From: an uncultured Actinomycetes bacterium
GTDB lineage: Bacteria; Actinomycetota; Acidimicrobiia; Acidimicrobiales; RAAP-2
Length of the DNA stretch: 64,000 bases
Assembly: GCA_903871335.1 (NCBI GenBank)
Contig: CAIQGE010000018.1
Coordinates: forward strand, 36,208-100,207
Reading direction: 5' to 3'
The notes under the pieces were generated by a model that saw nothing but the letters and a program-made list of their open reading frames with translations, was not told the origin of the DNA and made no database searches. Position numbers and translations under genes: made by a program. Position 1 is the stretch's first letter. Each line of letters opens with the position of its first letter. Shown piece after piece: positions 54,706 through 63,851 of the stretch.

Positions 54706-55329
54706 ATGCCCCACCTCACTTTTGCCGCGGTCGCGGGCTGGTTGGGCGTCTCACTGAGTTTTCTTGCAACGTGGTATCAATTTCATCGCGTCCGTACGGT
54801 GGGCATCGACGGCGTGTCGCTCACGACGTGGCTGCAGTTTGTTTTGATGGGCGCCTTTTGGGTTGCCTACGGCACAGCGGTACACGAATTCGTGATCGTG
54901 GCGGGATCCCTCTTTATCTGGCCCATGCAGATGGTGATCGTGGCGCGACTGTCGCCCTGGCAACATCGGATCGTTGTCCTGCGCGCGGTCCTCTTCATTG
55001 GTGCGTGTTCGTTCGTGCCGACGGTCATGTTCGGTTGGTCAGCCGGCGTGTACGGCACGGGCGTGGCCATGGTCGCGAACCGTATTCCACAACTGCATGA
55101 ACTCATTACTCATCGTGGCGACCTCGGTGTGTCAGTGGGGTCGTGGACCGTCGGCGCCATGTGCAGCGCCATGTGGATTGCGTATTACGGGTCGGCACGC
55201 CTTTGGGCACCTCTCATTTCCACGGGGGCGGCTATGTGCGGCAATGTGGCCATTGCGGTGTTAGCGGCCTATCGACACCGTCAAGTGCTGGTGGAAGCAC
55301 CTCTGAGTTCCGTAGTGGGCTCGATCTAA
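54706..55329 (+). CDS. SWEET/PQ-loop-like transporter with seven predicted helices
   Basis: Membrane protein of 207 residues. Two three-helix bundles (about 5-82 and 112-190) each contain the motif G(V)S..(T/S)W followed by an FW(V/I)AYG-type helix: IDGVSLTTWLQFVLMGAFWVAYG and LGVSVGSWTVGAMCSAMWIAYYG (parts shown). A linking helix sits at about 87-109, and PQ occurs at 128-129. This is the seven-helix plan of eukaryotic SWEET sugar carriers rather than the single bundle of bacterial SemiSWEETs. TAGAAT at 54694-54699 is 6 nt before ATG, so it is probably leaderless. Substrate unknown. Confidence 0.75.
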   Translation: MPHLTFAAVAGWLGVSLSFLATWYQFHRVRTVGIDGVSLTTWLQFVLMGAFWVAYGTAVHEFVIVAGSLFIWPMQMVIVARLSPWQHRIVVLRAVLFIGACSFVPTVMFGWSAGVYGTGVAMVANRIPQLHELITHRGDLGVSVGSWTVGAMCSAMWIAYYGSARLWAPLISTGAAMCGNVAIAVLAAYRHRQVLVEAPLSSVVGSI

Positions 55330-56546
55330 TTTCGAGCGATGAGCCAACCAGTCCGGAATCCCACAATCACGCCGCCAACCATCTGAGGAAGAACTCTCCC
55401 TCCGAGGGCGGTGCAATGTTTACCCGTCGTGCACGTGACGTTGGTGAGCGTAGGAATATTGACGACACCGAGAGGCCAGCTGCCCGCAATCGTGGCGAAC
55501 GACGTCGAGGGCGTCAGGCTCCACACCACGGAAGTATCACTGAACGGCCCGGTAGATGACGTCCATCCAGCGACTGAGCAATGGTCGTTAGTGGGACACG
55601 AAATGGCATTCGCGTCACCGGCCGTTGTGCCTGAAGAAACGGGAAATTGGTGACGAGTCGCACTCGTACGTGTGACCAGCACGAAAATCGGCAGCGACGG
55701 AGTTCTTCCCACGTCGACGGCTGTTCCGCTTTTGCCCACGATGACACAGGTGTTGTCGCTGACGCACACGACACCGCTCGGAGAAAAGACACCGACATGA
55801 TCCGAGACGGACCGTACCAATGGCTCAGGGGCATTCCATTGAATGTGCCAGAGAATTGCCGGCAGTCGGAGTCCTTCGGACGCCAGTATGCACGAATGAA
55901 CGCCCACACAGTCGATGGTCGCCACGCTATTGATGGAACTGTGGGGAAGTGTTGTTTTCTGCACGGTTTCGAGACTGGAGTTCGAGATATTCAAGACGAG
56001 GTGCCGCACAATGATGCTCGTCCCGACCTGACGAGCGACATCAAGAAAACAGTCGAAGGCATTCGTGCAGGAAGCCCCAAGAATTTGTTCCGACGTGTTG
56101 AGGACAGCTGGAAGCGTGAATGACCGGATGCTGCGGGAGGTGACGACGTGAACGCGAATGTCGGTGACGTTGGTGTTCTCCGAATAGACCACGATGCACG
56201 AACCAACGAGATTGCACGCAGAATTGAGATTATTCACGGCCCCCGGGATGGAGACTTGGGGTCCCGGGGTGACAGTTACATCTCTGATCGAAAAGCCAAG
56301 GACGTGGCCACGAGTGCTGGATCCATTTGTTGCGATCGCCTCGCAAAACTCCTCGTTGGAGCACGCGAACTTCGTGCCGTCGAACGTGTCCGTCACTCGG
56401 TTCGGCCCGTAGGTCACCTGCGTCCAGCGAGACGAGGGCGTTACGAGTTCATGGACTAGGAAGCCGATGATGAGAAGCCCAACAAGGACGACGTACGTGG
56501 CAGCACGTTTGTTACGGCGAATCCTTGATCGGATCGCACTCATCAT
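55326..56546 (-). CDS. membrane-anchored extracytoplasmic protein with seven CxxxxxC repeats
   Basis: Protein of 406 residues with a basic N-terminus, a signal-anchor helix (TYVVLVGLLIIGFLV, 17-31) and a long outer domain. Seven cysteine pairs, each with exactly five residues between, lie at 62/68, 111/117, 160/166, 213/219, 261/267, 317/323 and 372/378, about 50 residues apart. Each is preceded by a beta-type stretch and often reads like SCPTNDHCSVAG. This looks like a seven-bladed propeller with a disulfide per blade (inference). Composition is less GC-rich than its neighbours. It lies after the methyltransferase gene on the same strand, 37 bp away. Function unknown. Confidence 0.75.
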   Translation of the reverse strand: MMSAIRSRIRRNKRAATYVVLVGLLIIGFLVHELVTPSSRWTQVTYGPNRVTDTFDGTKFACSNEEFCEAIATNGSSTRGHVLGFSIRDVTVTPGPQVSIPGAVNNLNSACNLVGSCIVVYSENTNVTDIRVHVVTSRSIRSFTLPAVLNTSEQILGASCTNAFDCFLDVARQVGTSIIVRHLVLNISNSSLETVQKTTLPHSSINSVATIDCVGVHSCILASEGLRLPAILWHIQWNAPEPLVRSVSDHVGVFSPSGVVCVSDNTCVIVGKSGTAVDVGRTPSLPIFVLVTRTSATRHQFPVSSGTTAGDANAISCPTNDHCSVAGWTSSTGPFSDTSVVWSLTPSTSFATIAGSWPLGVVNIPTLTNVTCTTGKHCTALGGRVLPQMVGGVIVGFRTGWLIARN

Positions 56547-56583
56547 TTCGATGTGGTGCAGTCGAAGTTTGGTAGCCGAGTGC

Positions 56584-57321
56584 CTAATACGGCCATTCGC
56601 CGGTCGAACCTAATGCCTTGGCAACGGGCTTCAACTTCAGCGACAGCAACACCTTGTACAGCACATTCTTGGCGAAGTACGGGAGTTGCGCGAGTTGACG
56701 GAGCAGCGACCCACAACGTTGCGAGAAGGTGTTCGGCCCCTTCTTGAACTGCGTCATCGACTGGGAGCGACCTTCGTAGATCCACTGTGTGGACCAGAAA
56801 GTCGTGACCGAGAGGGCGAGCGTGACCCCAATGGAAGAGAACGAGTCGTGGACGAGGAGATGTCCACCGTTAGACACCTTGGCACCCCACTGGCGGATGT
56901 CGGCGCTCGCCGGCGCGAAGCGGTGGGCGCCGTCGACGTAGAGGAGTTGCACGTCGCCCGGCACGTCGGTGAGTGCGGCGTCGGAAAACTTGCGGAGATG
57001 CGTCACGCGATCGCGGACGCCCGCCTTGGTCAAGTTCGCCAGAAAGATCTGGTGGTCGCTCTCCGCCTCTTCGACGTAGCCATCGAGTTCCTGGGGACCC
57101 CGGTCATTGCCGCCGTGCGGGTCGATCGCGATGAGTTCCACGCCTTCAGGAGCAGCAGTGGCGAGGACGCACATCGAGCGACCTTGAAATGAACCAATTT
57201 CGACGACGCGGTCCCCGGGGCTCAATTCCTTGGCCCGATTCCACAGGCGATGAGCCTGCCCCTCGGTCATCCATCCGTTCACATCCTTGAGCGATGCGAA
57301 TACTTCTTGAAACTCCGCCAT
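56584..57321 (-). CDS. class I SAM-dependent methyltransferase (Methyltransf_24-like)
   Basis: Protein of 245 residues. VVEIGSFQGRSMCVLA is the SAM loop, LIAIDPHGG the acidic second strand, and QLLYVDGAHRFAPASADIRQW with GGHLLVHD are typical of the Methyltransf_24/cephalosporin-hydroxylase-like group, often tied to glycan or secondary metabolite tailoring. The C-terminal tail is basic and partly hydrophobic (LPYFAKNVLYKVLLSL), which may bind membrane. GGGAAGGA precedes the ATG. It follows leuD by 15 nt, so it probably shares the greA-leuCD transcript. Confidence 0.83.
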   Translation of the reverse strand: MAEFQEVFASLKDVNGWMTEGQAHRLWNRAKELSPGDRVVEIGSFQGRSMCVLATAAPEGVELIAIDPHGGNDRGPQELDGYVEEAESDHQIFLANLTKAGVRDRVTHLRKFSDAALTDVPGDVQLLYVDGAHRFAPASADIRQWGAKVSNGGHLLVHDSFSSIGVTLALSVTTFWSTQWIYEGRSQSMTQFKKGPNTFSQRCGSLLRQLAQLPYFAKNVLYKVLLSLKLKPVAKALGSTGEWPY

Positions 57322-57336
57322 GACGGTCCTTCCCGT

Positions 57337-57972
57337 TCAGTGGGACGATTGTAGGGCACGGCCCTGGTCGTCAAAGAGGCCCCGCAGCGACGGGCGTTCC
57401 ACGTCGCGGCGGGTCTCGAAAATCGAAATCTCGTCCTCGTGGCGCATCGTTAATCCAATATCGTCCCAACCATTGAGCAGACGCTCGCGCGTCATGGGAC
57501 TCATGACAAATGTGCGCTGCCAACCCGCCTCGGCGACTTCGATGATGCCGGTAGCGACATCAATGGTGATCAAAGTGCGGGGATGGGCCCGCACGAGTGC
57601 GAGGAGTTCCTGCAGATCGTCGTCGTCGATCTCGACGGTGACGAGACCCTGTTTTGAGGAATTGTTCTTGAAGATGTCGCCGAATGACGAGGCGACCACT
57701 GCACGAAATCCGTAGTCCAACAGCGCCCACACCGCGTGTTCGCGTGAGGAGCCGGTACCAAAGCGGGCGCCGCCGATCAGAATCTCGGCTCCCTGGTAGT
57801 CAGCTTGGTTGAGAACGAAAGAAGGATCGTCGCGCCACTCCGAGAACAGTCCACGTCCAAAGCCGGTTCTTTCAACTCGCTTCAACCATTCTGACGGGAT
57901 GATCTGGTCCGTGTCGACGTCGGAGCGGTCGAGCGGGACTCCCCGCGCTTCAATGATCTGTACCGGATTCAT
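57337..57972 (-). CDS. leuD: 3-isopropylmalate dehydratase small subunit
   Basis: Swivelling-domain subunit of 211 residues that completes the aconitase-like active site for isomerising 2- to 3-isopropylmalate. [24 protein letters not shown] and [17 protein letters not shown] are diagnostic. ATG 57972 overlaps the leuC stop (ATGA); the longer open frame lies inside leuC. The methyltransferase gene follows at 15 nt. Confidence 0.96.
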   Translation of the reverse strand: MNPVQIIEARGVPLDRSDVDTDQIIPSEWLKRVERTGFGRGLFSEWRDDPSFVLNQADYQGAEILIGGARFGTGSSREHAVWALLDYGFRAVVASSFGDIFKNNSSKQGLVTVEIDDDDLQELLALVRAHPRTLITIDVATGIIEVAEAGWQRTFVMSPMTRERLLNGWDDIGLTMRHEDEISIFETRRDVERPSLRGLFDDQGRALQSSH

Positions 57973-59354
57973 GCCGTCACCTCGGCGGGCGTCGCGAAGC
58001 GACCGAGGATGGCGGTTGCGGCGGCGACGGCCGGCGACACGAGATGCGTTCGTCCCCCGCGTCCTTGGCGACCCTCGAAGTTGCGATTGGACGTCGATGC
58101 GGAACGTTGACCGGGTTCTAGCTGATCGGGATTCATGCCGAGACACATGGAACAGCCCGGTTCTCGCCACTCGAATCCCGCCGCGAGAAAAATGGCGTCG
58201 AGGCCCTCGCGTTCGGCTGTCGCTTTGACGCGGTGGCTGCCGGGGACCACGAGCGCGCGTACGCCTTCGGCGACGCGGTGGCCCGCGACCACGGTCGCCG
58301 CCGATCTGAGGTCCTCAATGCGGGAATTGGTGCACGAACCAATGAAAACGACGTCCACCGGAACATCGCGAAATGCCACGCCGGCGGCGAGGCCCATGTA
58401 CTCCAAGCTCCGACGATCGGCGTCATCAACGGGATGAGGAACAATCCCGGTCACGGGGGCCACTTGCGCGGGGTTCGTCCCCCACGTCAAAAATGGTGAC
58501 AGGGTCGCGGCGTCGATGGTGACTTCTTGGTCGAACACCGCGTCATTGTCGCTGCGGTAGGTGCGCCACAGATCGGCGGCGTCTTCGAAGGCGGCGCCCG
58601 ACGGAACCCCGGGACGTCCGCGGAGGTACTCAATCGTCGTGTCGTCAACGGCGACCATGCCGGCACGCGCACCGGCCTCGATGCTCATGTTGCAGATCGT
58701 CATACGGCCCTCCATCGAGAGACGCCGGATGACAGATCCGCGGTACTCAATGACGTAGCCCGCGCCTCCGCCGGTGCCCAGTTGACGAATGATGGCGAGC
58801 GCGACGTCCTTTGCCTCGACGCCGACCGGCAACTCGCCGTCAATGTTGACGGCCATGGTGCGCGGGCGCTGCTGGGGAATTGTCTGGGTGGCGAGGACGT
58901 GCTCCACCTCACTGGTGCCAATGCCGAAAGCGAGGGAACCGAAGGCACCGTGAGTGGACGTGTGTGAATCACCGCACACGATCACCATGCCCGGCTGCGT
59001 GACGCCGAGTTCCGGGCCAATCACGTGGACGATGCCTTGATTTTCGTGTCCGCGAGGGAACAACGTGATGCCAAATTCAGCGCAGTTTTCTTCCAGTACT
59101 TCGAGCTGTCGTTTCGACACCGGATCCAATACCGGAACCGACAAGGGTTCAGTTGGGACATTGTGGTCCGCTGTCGCCAGTGTGCGGTCGGGTCGCCGAA
59201 CGGGGCGTCCGTGGAGTCGTAGGCCGTCAAATGCTTGGGGACTGGTTACCTCGTGGATGAGGTGGAGGTCGACGTAGAGGATGGTGGCTTCACCCTCGGG
59301 GGAGGTCACAACGTGGTCGTCCCACACTTTTTCAAACAACGTGCGACCCGACAC
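57969..59354 (-). CDS. leuC: 3-isopropylmalate dehydratase large subunit
   Basis: [4Fe-4S] hydro-lyase of 461 residues in leucine synthesis. [13 protein letters not shown] opens it; [21 protein letters not shown] carries active-site residues, and the cluster cysteines are in [14 protein letters not shown] and [13 protein letters not shown] 59354 lies 3 nt beyond the greA stop with GAGG as ribosome site, so greA and leuCD are one operon. Confidence 0.97.
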   Translation of the reverse strand: MSGRTLFEKVWDDHVVTSPEGEATILYVDLHLIHEVTSPQAFDGLRLHGRPVRRPDRTLATADHNVPTEPLSVPVLDPVSKRQLEVLEENCAEFGITLFPRGHENQGIVHVIGPELGVTQPGMVIVCGDSHTSTHGAFGSLAFGIGTSEVEHVLATQTIPQQRPRTMAVNIDGELPVGVEAKDVALAIIRQLGTGGGAGYVIEYRGSVIRRLSMEGRMTICNMSIEAGARAGMVAVDDTTIEYLRGRPGVPSGAAFEDAADLWRTYRSDNDAVFDQEVTIDAATLSPFLTWGTNPAQVAPVTGIVPHPVDDADRRSLEYMGLAAGVAFRDVPVDVVFIGSCTNSRIEDLRSAATVVAGHRVAEGVRALVVPGSHRVKATAEREGLDAIFLAAGFEWREPGCSMCLGMNPDQLEPGQRSASTSNRNFEGRQGRGGRTHLVSPAVAAATAILGRFATPAEVTA

Positions 59355-59357
59355 GTG

Positions 59358-59834
59358 TTACCTCAAGCCCACGATGGTGACGCGTAAGACGCCGGAGGGG
59401 GCTTCGTACTCCACGGTGTCGCCGACTTCATGTCCGAGGAGGGCAGCACCGAGGGGAGAGGTCGGCGACGCGACGAGAAGTCCATCTGGCTTTTCTTCAA
59501 TGGAACCAATGAAGAACTCCTGCGCGTCGCTCTCGTCGTCGCCCTCGTAGACCACCGCGACAATCGACGCGTGGCGGACCTCGGTGGAGTCCTCGTCGCG
59601 TTCGACGATTTCGTGGTTGCGAAGGATCTGATCGATTTGACGGATCCGAGATTCCATTTTGCCCTGAGCGTCCTTGGCGGCGTGGTAGTCACCGTTTTCG
59701 GACAAATCTCCGAGCAGGCGGGCCGATTCAATGACCCGAGCGATGTCGGTACGGCCGACGGTGGTGAGGTGATGGAACTCGTCCTGGAGCTTGTCGAGAG
59801 TCTCTTGGGTGATGCTGTGCAGATCGTTGGACAC
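59358..59834 (-). CDS. greA: transcription elongation factor GreA
   Basis: Factor of 158 residues that rescues backtracked RNA polymerase by stimulating transcript cleavage. The N-terminal coiled coil has the tip acidic residues in ARLLGDLSENGDYHAAKDAQ, and the C-terminal FKBP-like domain ends DTVEYEAPSGVLRVTIVGLR. I chose GTG 59834 because AAGGA lies 6 nt upstream; ATG 59840 and 59864 are less well placed. TAGAAT at 59863-59868 (minus strand) is a likely -10. leuC begins 3 nt after its stop, an unusual coupling of a global RNA polymerase factor to leucine synthesis. Confidence 0.95.
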   Translation of the reverse strand: MSNDLHSITQETLDKLQDEFHHLTTVGRTDIARVIESARLLGDLSENGDYHAAKDAQGKMESRIRQIDQILRNHEIVERDEDSTEVRHASIVAVVYEGDDESDAQEFFIGSIEEKPDGLLVASPTSPLGAALLGHEVGDTVEYEAPSGVLRVTIVGLR

Positions 59835-59947
59835 GAACATTCCTTCGTCGCGGTAGTGGATCATTCTACCGTTGCACCCCCGTGGCGCCCTACGGGTTTG
59901 CCTTTGCTCGCAAGGGGCAACGAGACTGTAGGAAGAAGGGACGAGAC

Positions 59948-60970
59948 ATGGCGGAAAAGGACCTCCACCGCATTGCGGTGATTGGCGGAGACGGAATTGG
60001 ACCGGAAGTCGTAGCAGAATCGCTGCGCGTTATCGAAGCCCTCGGCGTCTCTATCGCGCCTACTGCGTTTGACTTGGGTGCTGCGCGCTACCTCCGTGAT
60101 GGTTTCGTCCTCGACGACGCGACCCTCGAGGAGTTGCGTTCCTATGACGCCATCCTGCTCGGAGCTATCGGTCCCGCACTCGGTGACACGCGCATTCCCG
60201 GCGGCACCTTGGAGAGGGGTCTTCTCCTTCGCATGCGGTTCGGACTCGACCTCTACATCAACTATCGACCGTTTCACGGTGTTCCCGGTTCCCTCGCCGA
60301 AGGTTGCTCCTTCGCGATTGTGCGCGAGAACACCGAAGGCCCCTACGCCGGCGAAGGCGGAGTGCTGCGCCACGGCACGATCCACGAGATTGCCACACAA
60401 GGCTCCGTCAATACCCGCTTTGGCGTCGAACGATGTGTTCGCTACGCGTTCGAGCGAGCCGTCGCTCTGGAGCGCCCCAAGGTCACCTTGGTGCACAAGA
60501 CCAATGTGCTCACCTACGCCGGCGACCTGTGGCAGCGAGTCGTACACCACGTGGCTGGCGACTACCCCGGTGTCGCCACGGATTACAACCACGTGGATGC
60601 GGCCTGCATTTACTTGGTCGATGACCCGGCTCGGTACGGGATCATCGTCACCGACAACCTCTTTGGCGACATCTTGAGTGACCTGGCGGGAGCGGTCAGT
60701 GGTGGGATTGGCTACGCCGCGTCCGGCAATCTCAATCCCGCGCGTACGGGTCCGTCGCTGTTTGAACCCGTCCACGGTGCGGCCCACGACATCGCCGGTA
60801 CGGGGAGAGCCAATCCACTCGCCGCGATTTCGTCGACCGCCCTGATGCTGGAACACCTCGGTGAATTGACCGCGGCCCGCCGACTGGAGACCGCGGTGGC
60901 AGAATTTGACGCAGACGTCTCGGTGCTCAGCACGAGTGGCGTCACGGACGAACTATTGAAGAGGTTGTAG
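59948..60970 (+). CDS. leuB: 3-isopropylmalate dehydrogenase
   Basis: NAD-dependent oxidative decarboxylase of 340 residues in leucine synthesis, the shorter actinobacterial type. AVIGGDGIGPEVVAESLRV opens it; LRMRFGLDLYINYRPF carries substrate-binding arginines, and YGIIVTDNLFGDILSDLAG the metal aspartates. EPVHGAAHDIAGTGRANP is the NAD loop. ATG 59948 has GAAGGGACGAG upstream; an earlier in-frame ATG at 59882 was rejected. It is divergent from greA and directly abuts ilvE. Confidence 0.96.
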   Translation: MAEKDLHRIAVIGGDGIGPEVVAESLRVIEALGVSIAPTAFDLGAARYLRDGFVLDDATLEELRSYDAILLGAIGPALGDTRIPGGTLERGLLLRMRFGLDLYINYRPFHGVPGSLAEGCSFAIVRENTEGPYAGEGGVLRHGTIHEIATQGSVNTRFGVERCVRYAFERAVALERPKVTLVHKTNVLTYAGDLWQRVVHHVAGDYPGVATDYNHVDAACIYLVDDPARYGIIVTDNLFGDILSDLAGAVSGGIGYAASGNLNPARTGPSLFEPVHGAAHDIAGTGRANPLAAISSTALMLEHLGELTAARRLETAVAEFDADVSVLSTSGVTDELLKRL

Positions 60971-61897
60971 ATGCCCATTACCCCGACCAAGAAGATCTGG
61001 ATGGACGGCGAATTCGTCGACTGGGAAAAGGCCACCATTCACGTCCTGACTCACGGTTTGCACTACGGGACCGGAGCCTTCGAAGGAATTCGCGCGTATC
61101 CGACCGCTTCCGGCCCAGCGATCTTCCGACTGCGCGAACACATGGTGCGCTTGGTGAACTCGTGCAAGATCCTGATGATCGACGTCCCCTTCTCCGTCGA
61201 CGAACTCGTTCAGGCGGCCGTGGAGACGGTGCGCATCAACGAAATGGACAATGGTTGCTACCTGCGACCTCTGGTGTACCTCGGCTACGGCGAAATGGGT
61301 GTGAATCCGCTGCCCGCGCCCGTGAACGTCGCTATGGCTTGCTGGCCGTGGGGCGCCTACCTCGGCGACGACGGCATCAATAACGGCGTGCGCATGAAGA
61401 TCTCCTCGTGGCGTCGTCACGATCCGAACGCGATGCCCACGGCCGCGAAGGCCACCGGCATGTACCTGAACTCCGGTCTCGCGAAGATCGAAGCGCTGAA
61501 ATCGGGGTACGACGAGGCCATCATGCTCGGACCCGACGGACAGATTTCGGAGTGCACGGGTGAAAATCTGTTCATTGTCCGCAATGGGGTCATCGTGACC
61601 CCGCCGTCGTCCGAAGCCGGTGCGCTGCCCGGAGTGACCCAGGATTCGGTGACGACCATCGCTCGCAATCTCGGTCTCGAGGTGCGATTTGAAGCGATGA
61701 TTCGTACCGATCTCTACATCGCGGACGAGGCGTTTTTGACCGGCACCGCGGCTGAGGTGGTTCCGATTCAGTCCGTCGACGAACGTCTCGTGTCCGACGG
61801 CAAGCCGGGACCCATCACCAAGCAAATTCAAACGGCGTACTTCGCGGCAGTGCGTGGCGAACTGCCCGAATACGAGAGTTGGCTGACGCGGGTTTAG
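60971..61897 (+). CDS. ilvE: branched-chain amino acid aminotransferase
   Basis: Fold-type IV PLP enzyme of 308 residues that performs the last step for valine, leucine and isoleucine. HGLHYGTGAFEGIRAY, the cofactor lysine in AAKATGMYLNSGLAK, and QISECTGENLFIV with FLTGTAAEVVPI are characteristic. ATG 60971 follows the leuB stop with no gap, and AAGAGG in the end of leuB serves as ribosome site, so the pair is co-transcribed. Confidence 0.96.
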   Translation: MPITPTKKIWMDGEFVDWEKATIHVLTHGLHYGTGAFEGIRAYPTASGPAIFRLREHMVRLVNSCKILMIDVPFSVDELVQAAVETVRINEMDNGCYLRPLVYLGYGEMGVNPLPAPVNVAMACWPWGAYLGDDGINNGVRMKISSWRRHDPNAMPTAAKATGMYLNSGLAKIEALKSGYDEAIMLGPDGQISECTGENLFIVRNGVIVTPPSSEAGALPGVTQDSVTTIARNLGLEVRFEAMIRTDLYIADEAFLTGTAAEVVPIQSVDERLVSDGKPGPITKQIQTAYFAAVRGELPEYESWLTRV

Positions 61898-61931
61898 CCA
61901 GCGGTCCCCGCCAGGGGAGTAATCTCCAAGT

Positions 61932-62426
61932 GTGACGCAGCCTTCTTTCGTGCCCGTATCAGCGGCCAGCACCGTGCGCCCCACGATGCCCACCGAAACG
62001 CCGGAAATCGGCCGAGCCAAGAAACCAGGTTTGCTCGGAGCGCCGGGCTCGAGTGGGGGAGAAGGGCGCGGGACGCCTGGTCCCGACGCGGGTTTCGCCC
62101 TCACGTTGGCGGAGCGCGCTCTTCATCACATGACACTCAGTCCCGCCGAAAGTCATCACGACGTCGAAGTGGCACTGGCCATCGTGGCCGCGAAGCGCGC
62201 CGGTCTCGTCGGTCGAGGTCCAACGAACAGTGACATCACCGTCGCGTGCGAACTCTTCGGTCTGGGCGTGGACGTCGGCGACGAAGTGGTCACCGACCGC
62301 GTTCGACGTTTCGCGGGCCTCGGCCATAGTTACTTCTTGCAGCGCGCTTTCGTCGACGCCATTCCCGTCGCCGCTCTGCAGCAGGAGCCCGGTCACGTGA
62401 CTCCGCTCGTGCATTTTTCAAAGTAA
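61932..62426 (+). CDS. conserved hypothetical protein
   Basis: Protein of 164 residues that I cannot assign. A disordered Pro/Gly/Ser-rich N-terminus leads to GTPGPDAGFALTLAERALHH, then an alpha-helical body (HHDVEVALAIVAAKRAGLVGRGP) ending in an aromatic tail. The PGPDAGFALTLA core looks conserved, so it is probably real. GTG 61932 has TAATCT at 61920-61925 exactly 6 nt upstream, indicating a leaderless mRNA. It sits between ilvE and an acyl-CoA dehydrogenase gene, which starts 21 nt later. Confidence 0.68.
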   Translation: MTQPSFVPVSAASTVRPTMPTETPEIGRAKKPGLLGAPGSSGGEGRGTPGPDAGFALTLAERALHHMTLSPAESHHDVEVALAIVAAKRAGLVGRGPTNSDITVACELFGLGVDVGDEVVTDRVRRFAGLGHSYFLQRAFVDAIPVAALQQEPGHVTPLVHFSK

Positions 62427-62447
62427 TCAGAAAGAGACGGTGGAACC

Positions 62448-63590
62448 ATGAGTTTCGACCTCACACCCGAACAGCGTCAATTCCGCGACATGATGCGGTC
62501 CTTCGTTGACGAGCGGGTGGCCCCGCACGCGGCTGAATACGACCGCACTCAAGAGTTCCCGTGGGAGAGCTACAAGGCGTGCCAGGAATTAGAACTCTCG
62601 TCACTCGGTATCCCGGAGGAGTACGGCGGCGCCGGCGCCGACATGGTGACACAAGCGATCATGGCGGAAGAGATTGCTCGAGGTTGCGCATCGACCTCGG
62701 TCACCATGTTGATCTCTAAATTGGGAATGTTGCCGGTGATGAATTTCGCTTCCGAAGACATCAAGCGTCACTATCTCCCGAAGATCGCTTCCGGTGAGAT
62801 TCAGGCCTCGTACTGTCTGTCCGAAGCCGACGCCGGTAGTGACGTCGCCTCCATGCGCTGTCGCGCCGTGCGCGATGGTGATGACTACATCATCACCGGA
62901 TCGAAGTACTGGATCACCAATGCGGGTATCTCCGATACCTACACCGTCTTTGCCACGGTGGATTCGTCCAAGGGCGCGAAGGGGGTCACCGCGTTCCTCG
63001 TCGAAAAGGATTGGGGGGTGGAGTTCCCGAAGCACGAGGACAAGATGGGTCTGCGGGCCTCGCCGACGGGTGAGATTGTTCTGAATGAGGTCCGAGTTCC
63101 CGCCACACACCGCATTGGTGAAGAGGGTGAGGGCTTCAAGATCGCGATGCACACCTTGGACCGATCACGTCCGACGATTGGCGCCCAGGCGGTCGGTATC
63201 GCGCAGGCTGCTATCGACTACGCGGGTGGCTATATGAAACAGCGCAAGGCGTTCGGTGGTCCCATCGCAAATCTGCAAGGGCTCCGTTTCATGCTCGCCG
63301 ACATGGCTATTCGCACCGAGGCCGCACGGACCTTGGTGTATCGAGCCTGCTCGCAGATTGACGAAGGTGACCCGGAAGGCACACTGACCTACCTGGGCGC
63401 AGCGGCCAAGTCGTTCGCGAGTGACACAGCGATGTCGGTGACCACTGACGCCGTGCAGCTTCTCGGTGGTTACGGATTTACTAAAGAGTTTCCCGTGGAG
63501 CGCTATATGCGTGACGCCAAGATCACCCAGATCTACGAAGGTACCAACCAAGTGCAGCGCGTCGTCGTCGCCAAACACCTGTTGAAGTAG
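62448..63590 (+). CDS. acyl-CoA dehydrogenase (short/branched-chain type)
   Basis: FAD enzyme of 380 residues that introduces the alpha-beta double bond in an acyl-CoA. YCLSEADAGSDVASM and WITNAGISDTYTVFA are the flavin signatures, RKAFGGPIANLQG the dimer region, and the catalytic glutamate is in QIYEGTNQVQR near the C-terminus. That glutamate position is typical of short-chain and 2-methyl-branched enzymes rather than isovaleryl-CoA dehydrogenase. GGTGGA precedes the ATG. Beside ilvE it may act in branched-chain catabolism (inference). Confidence 0.93.
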   Translation: MSFDLTPEQRQFRDMMRSFVDERVAPHAAEYDRTQEFPWESYKACQELELSSLGIPEEYGGAGADMVTQAIMAEEIARGCASTSVTMLISKLGMLPVMNFASEDIKRHYLPKIASGEIQASYCLSEADAGSDVASMRCRAVRDGDDYIITGSKYWITNAGISDTYTVFATVDSSKGAKGVTAFLVEKDWGVEFPKHEDKMGLRASPTGEIVLNEVRVPATHRIGEEGEGFKIAMHTLDRSRPTIGAQAVGIAQAAIDYAGGYMKQRKAFGGPIANLQGLRFMLADMAIRTEAARTLVYRACSQIDEGDPEGTLTYLGAAAKSFASDTAMSVTTDAVQLLGGYGFTKEFPVERYMRDAKITQIYEGTNQVQRVVVAKHLLK

Positions 63591-63748
63591 GGCGTGATCA
63601 TCGCGAGGCGGCTTGGGTCCTTTCGCGAAGAGATGGGACCCCCCTCTCCCTTTTCGTCGAACACCAAGTAGCTCAGGAATCCTCCAAAGTTGCCCGTGAG
63701 CGAATGAACGCCTCGAATCCTTTCTCGTCCGGCATGGTCGCTAGGACT
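63591..63748. other. gene-free stretch before the insertion sequences
   Basis: No full gene is seen. GGGTCC and GGACCC after the acyl-CoA dehydrogenase stop can pair as a weak terminator stem. On the minus strand, 63673-63735 holds a 20-codon frame reading MPDEKGFEAFIRSRATLEDS, resembling the N-terminus of an extracytoplasmic-function sigma factor but closed by a stop. It may be a gene remnant or chance. Confidence 0.45.
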
Positions 63749-63851
63749 GGGACTGTCAGAAATTATGTGTGGCGGCGTGATTCAATAAACCTCGGGCGAG
63801 AGCCCGGGGCTGAAAGGATCAGCCATGGCACTGGAGACACGAAACGAAACA
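63749..63851 (+). mobile_element. probable left end of an IS256-family element, interrupted
   Basis: GGGACTGTCAGAAATTATGTG starting at 63749 resembles the terminal inverted repeat of IS256-type elements. It is followed by a leader and a start-like ATG at 63825 with GAAAGGA upstream, reading MALETRNET before a stop at 63852-63854. In an intact element the transposase would continue, so this copy seems cut off after nine codons, where a second element begins. Family assignment is from memory of such ends. Confidence 0.5.
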
